From Sulfurimonas sp. (GTDB lineage Bacteria; Campylobacterota; Campylobacteria; Campylobacterales; Sulfurimonadaceae), in assembly GCA_030673275.1 (NCBI GenBank), contig DAOVJL010000066.1:1-6884 (forward strand): DNA of 6,884 nt. Direction: 5' to 3'. Under the pieces are notes generated by a model. It was not told the DNA's origin. It searched no databases and saw only the letters and a program-made list of their open reading frames with translations. Below, piece by piece: positions 6,046-6,884 of the stretch (its first letter is position 1; every line of letters begins with the position of its first letter). The position numbers and the translations under genes were made by a program.

Positions 6046-6868
6046 TACTTTTCTTGGTCTTGGCATCGCTGGAAACTTTGCGCTTCATCTAGACCAAGCG
6101 GGTGAAGCGGAAGATTTCAAAGATATCATCACAGCGGATGAAGCGGCTCCAAAAGGGATGTTTCCTTTTTATCTGCCTCTACATGTAGAAACGGCCAAAG
6201 ATATTTTAAACACCTATCCTCTTTCTTCAGATACAATTAAACTACCAAACAGAAATGTAAATGTTCAAGCAGAACCGGAAGTTGGATTGACATGTAGACT
6301 TGAATATAAAGACAATAAACTCTCTAAAATTATCCCAACTCATTTTGGTGCTTACAATGACTGCTCTATAAGGGTAAAAGGTGCCAGCAAGATTAGCGAT
6401 AAAAAAAACTGGGGAACTTCTTCTAAAGGGATAAGTGACAATCTAATCGCTATTGATAAATTCAGTAACGGTGGAATTATGGATAACTACTCAATTTGCA
6501 GTTTTTTACGTCGTAATGGTAAAGTTCACGCTTATGGTGAAGATGTTGAGCTAAGTGGTTACAGCTACTTTTACGAAAAATTACTTGATTGGATGGTTAA
6601 TCAAATAAACACGCAAAAAGACTTTGGACCGCTTGAGCCTTTAAGTGAGTATATATCTACATGTCAATACCCGCAAGAAGCTGTTATCAGTATCGGGGCT
6701 ACAAGATATACCCCTTACGGAGAGACAACATTTTTAAAGCCTGATGATGAAGTAATTATTGTTGTTTATGATGCAAAAAACATCACATCTGATGATATTG
6801 TTAAAAGTATACAAAATAACTCATATGATAATACAAATATGAGTGTATTGGCTCAAAAAGTTATCTAA
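6032..6868 (+). CDS. DUF5718-type protein, probable divergent FAH-fold enzyme
   Basis: A 278-residue cytoplasmic protein that I recognise as a Campylobacterota hypothetical family (DUF5718, from memory). Its layout follows the fumarylacetoacetate hydrolase (FAH) superfamily. GLGIAGNFALHLDQAGE (9-25) parallels the usual VGxNYxDHxxE segment; APKGMFPFYLP (39-49) parallels the P-x-F-K-P block; EPEVGL has Glu81 and Glu83 like the first two metal ligands; YNDCSIR has Asp110 like the third; SSKGIS has Lys132 like the active-site lysine. The C-terminus has FLKPDDEVIIVVYD, like the LKPGDVVEVEIEG strand. FAH enzymes cleave, decarboxylate or tautomerise oxo-acids with Mg; the substrate here is unknown. 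I chose ATG 6032 rather than 6005 or 6014, because GAGG lies 9 bases upstream and the conserved part begins just after it. It overlaps the ABC-F gene by 14 bases, indicating coupled translation. Function by homology is inference. Confidence 0.85.
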   Translation: MEKYSTFLGLGIAGNFALHLDQAGEAEDFKDIITADEAAPKGMFPFYLPLHVETAKDILNTYPLSSDTIKLPNRNVNVQAEPEVGLTCRLEYKDNKLSKIIPTHFGAYNDCSIRVKGASKISDKKNWGTSSKGISDNLIAIDKFSNGGIMDNYSICSFLRRNGKVHAYGEDVELSGYSYFYEKLLDWMVNQINTQKDFGPLEPLSEYISTCQYPQEAVISIGATRYTPYGETTFLKPDDEVIIVVYDAKNITSDDIVKSIQNNSYDNTNMSVLAQKVI

Positions 6869-6884
6869 ATGAGCAGAGGCAAAA
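6869..6884 (+). CDS. Possible start of a further operon gene (cut by window edge)
   Basis: An ATG follows the preceding stop codon without any gap (TAAATGAGC), and five codons (MSRGK) are visible before the window ends. Start directly after stop is a common arrangement for coupled genes. An alternative is that the true start lies just outside, with AGAGG (6875-6879) as its ribosome site. Nothing can be said about the product. Confidence 0.3.

Overview
The window is AT-rich and gene-dense, and it looks like a chromosomal segment of a Campylobacterota species, probably Sulfurimonas or a relative. Three things suggest this: the malate:quinone oxidoreductase is of the Helicobacter type, the histidine kinase follows a response-regulator domain and carries an SHQWKQPL H-box, and the promoters read TATAATCCGC without an obvious -35 box. 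This placement is inference from recalled family sequences. I see no transposase, integrase, CRISPR array, tRNA or rRNA.

Layout: (1) At 1-935 on the + strand lie the 3' end of acetyl-CoA synthetase (acs) and, 8 bases later, a small YchJ-like SEC-C zinc-motif protein. (2) At 954-2096 on the - strand, convergent with the first pair, is a soluble REC-histidine kinase. (3) At 2251-2679 on the - strand is a GNAT acetyltransferase. (4) At 2743-4242 on the + strand, divergent from GNAT across 63 bases, is mqo. (5) The 195 bases at 4243-4437 hold a promoter and a long, strongly self-complementary leader. (6) At 4438-6868 on the + strand an ABC-F ATPase of the YbiT type overlaps a DUF5718-type protein, and a further ATG follows directly after that stop codon at the right edge.

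Functionally, acs feeds acetate into acetyl-CoA and mqo passes malate electrons to the quinone pool while making oxaloacetate, so two genes belong to central carbon metabolism. The ABC-F protein should act on the ribosome. The kinase and the GNAT are regulatory or modifying proteins with unknown targets.

Two items deserve most attention. The DUF5718-type protein reads as a divergent fumarylacetoacetate hydrolase (FAH) fold enzyme: its Glu-x-Glu, Asp and Lys positions and their spacing match the FAH metal site and active-site lysine. The leader of the ABC-F gene is a 122-base imperfect palindrome with mutually exclusive pairings and an early terminator-like hairpin, which suggests either regulated expression or an inserted palindromic element. 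Most other genes look ordinary, apart from degenerate nucleotide-binding motifs in the kinase and in the first ABC-F domain.
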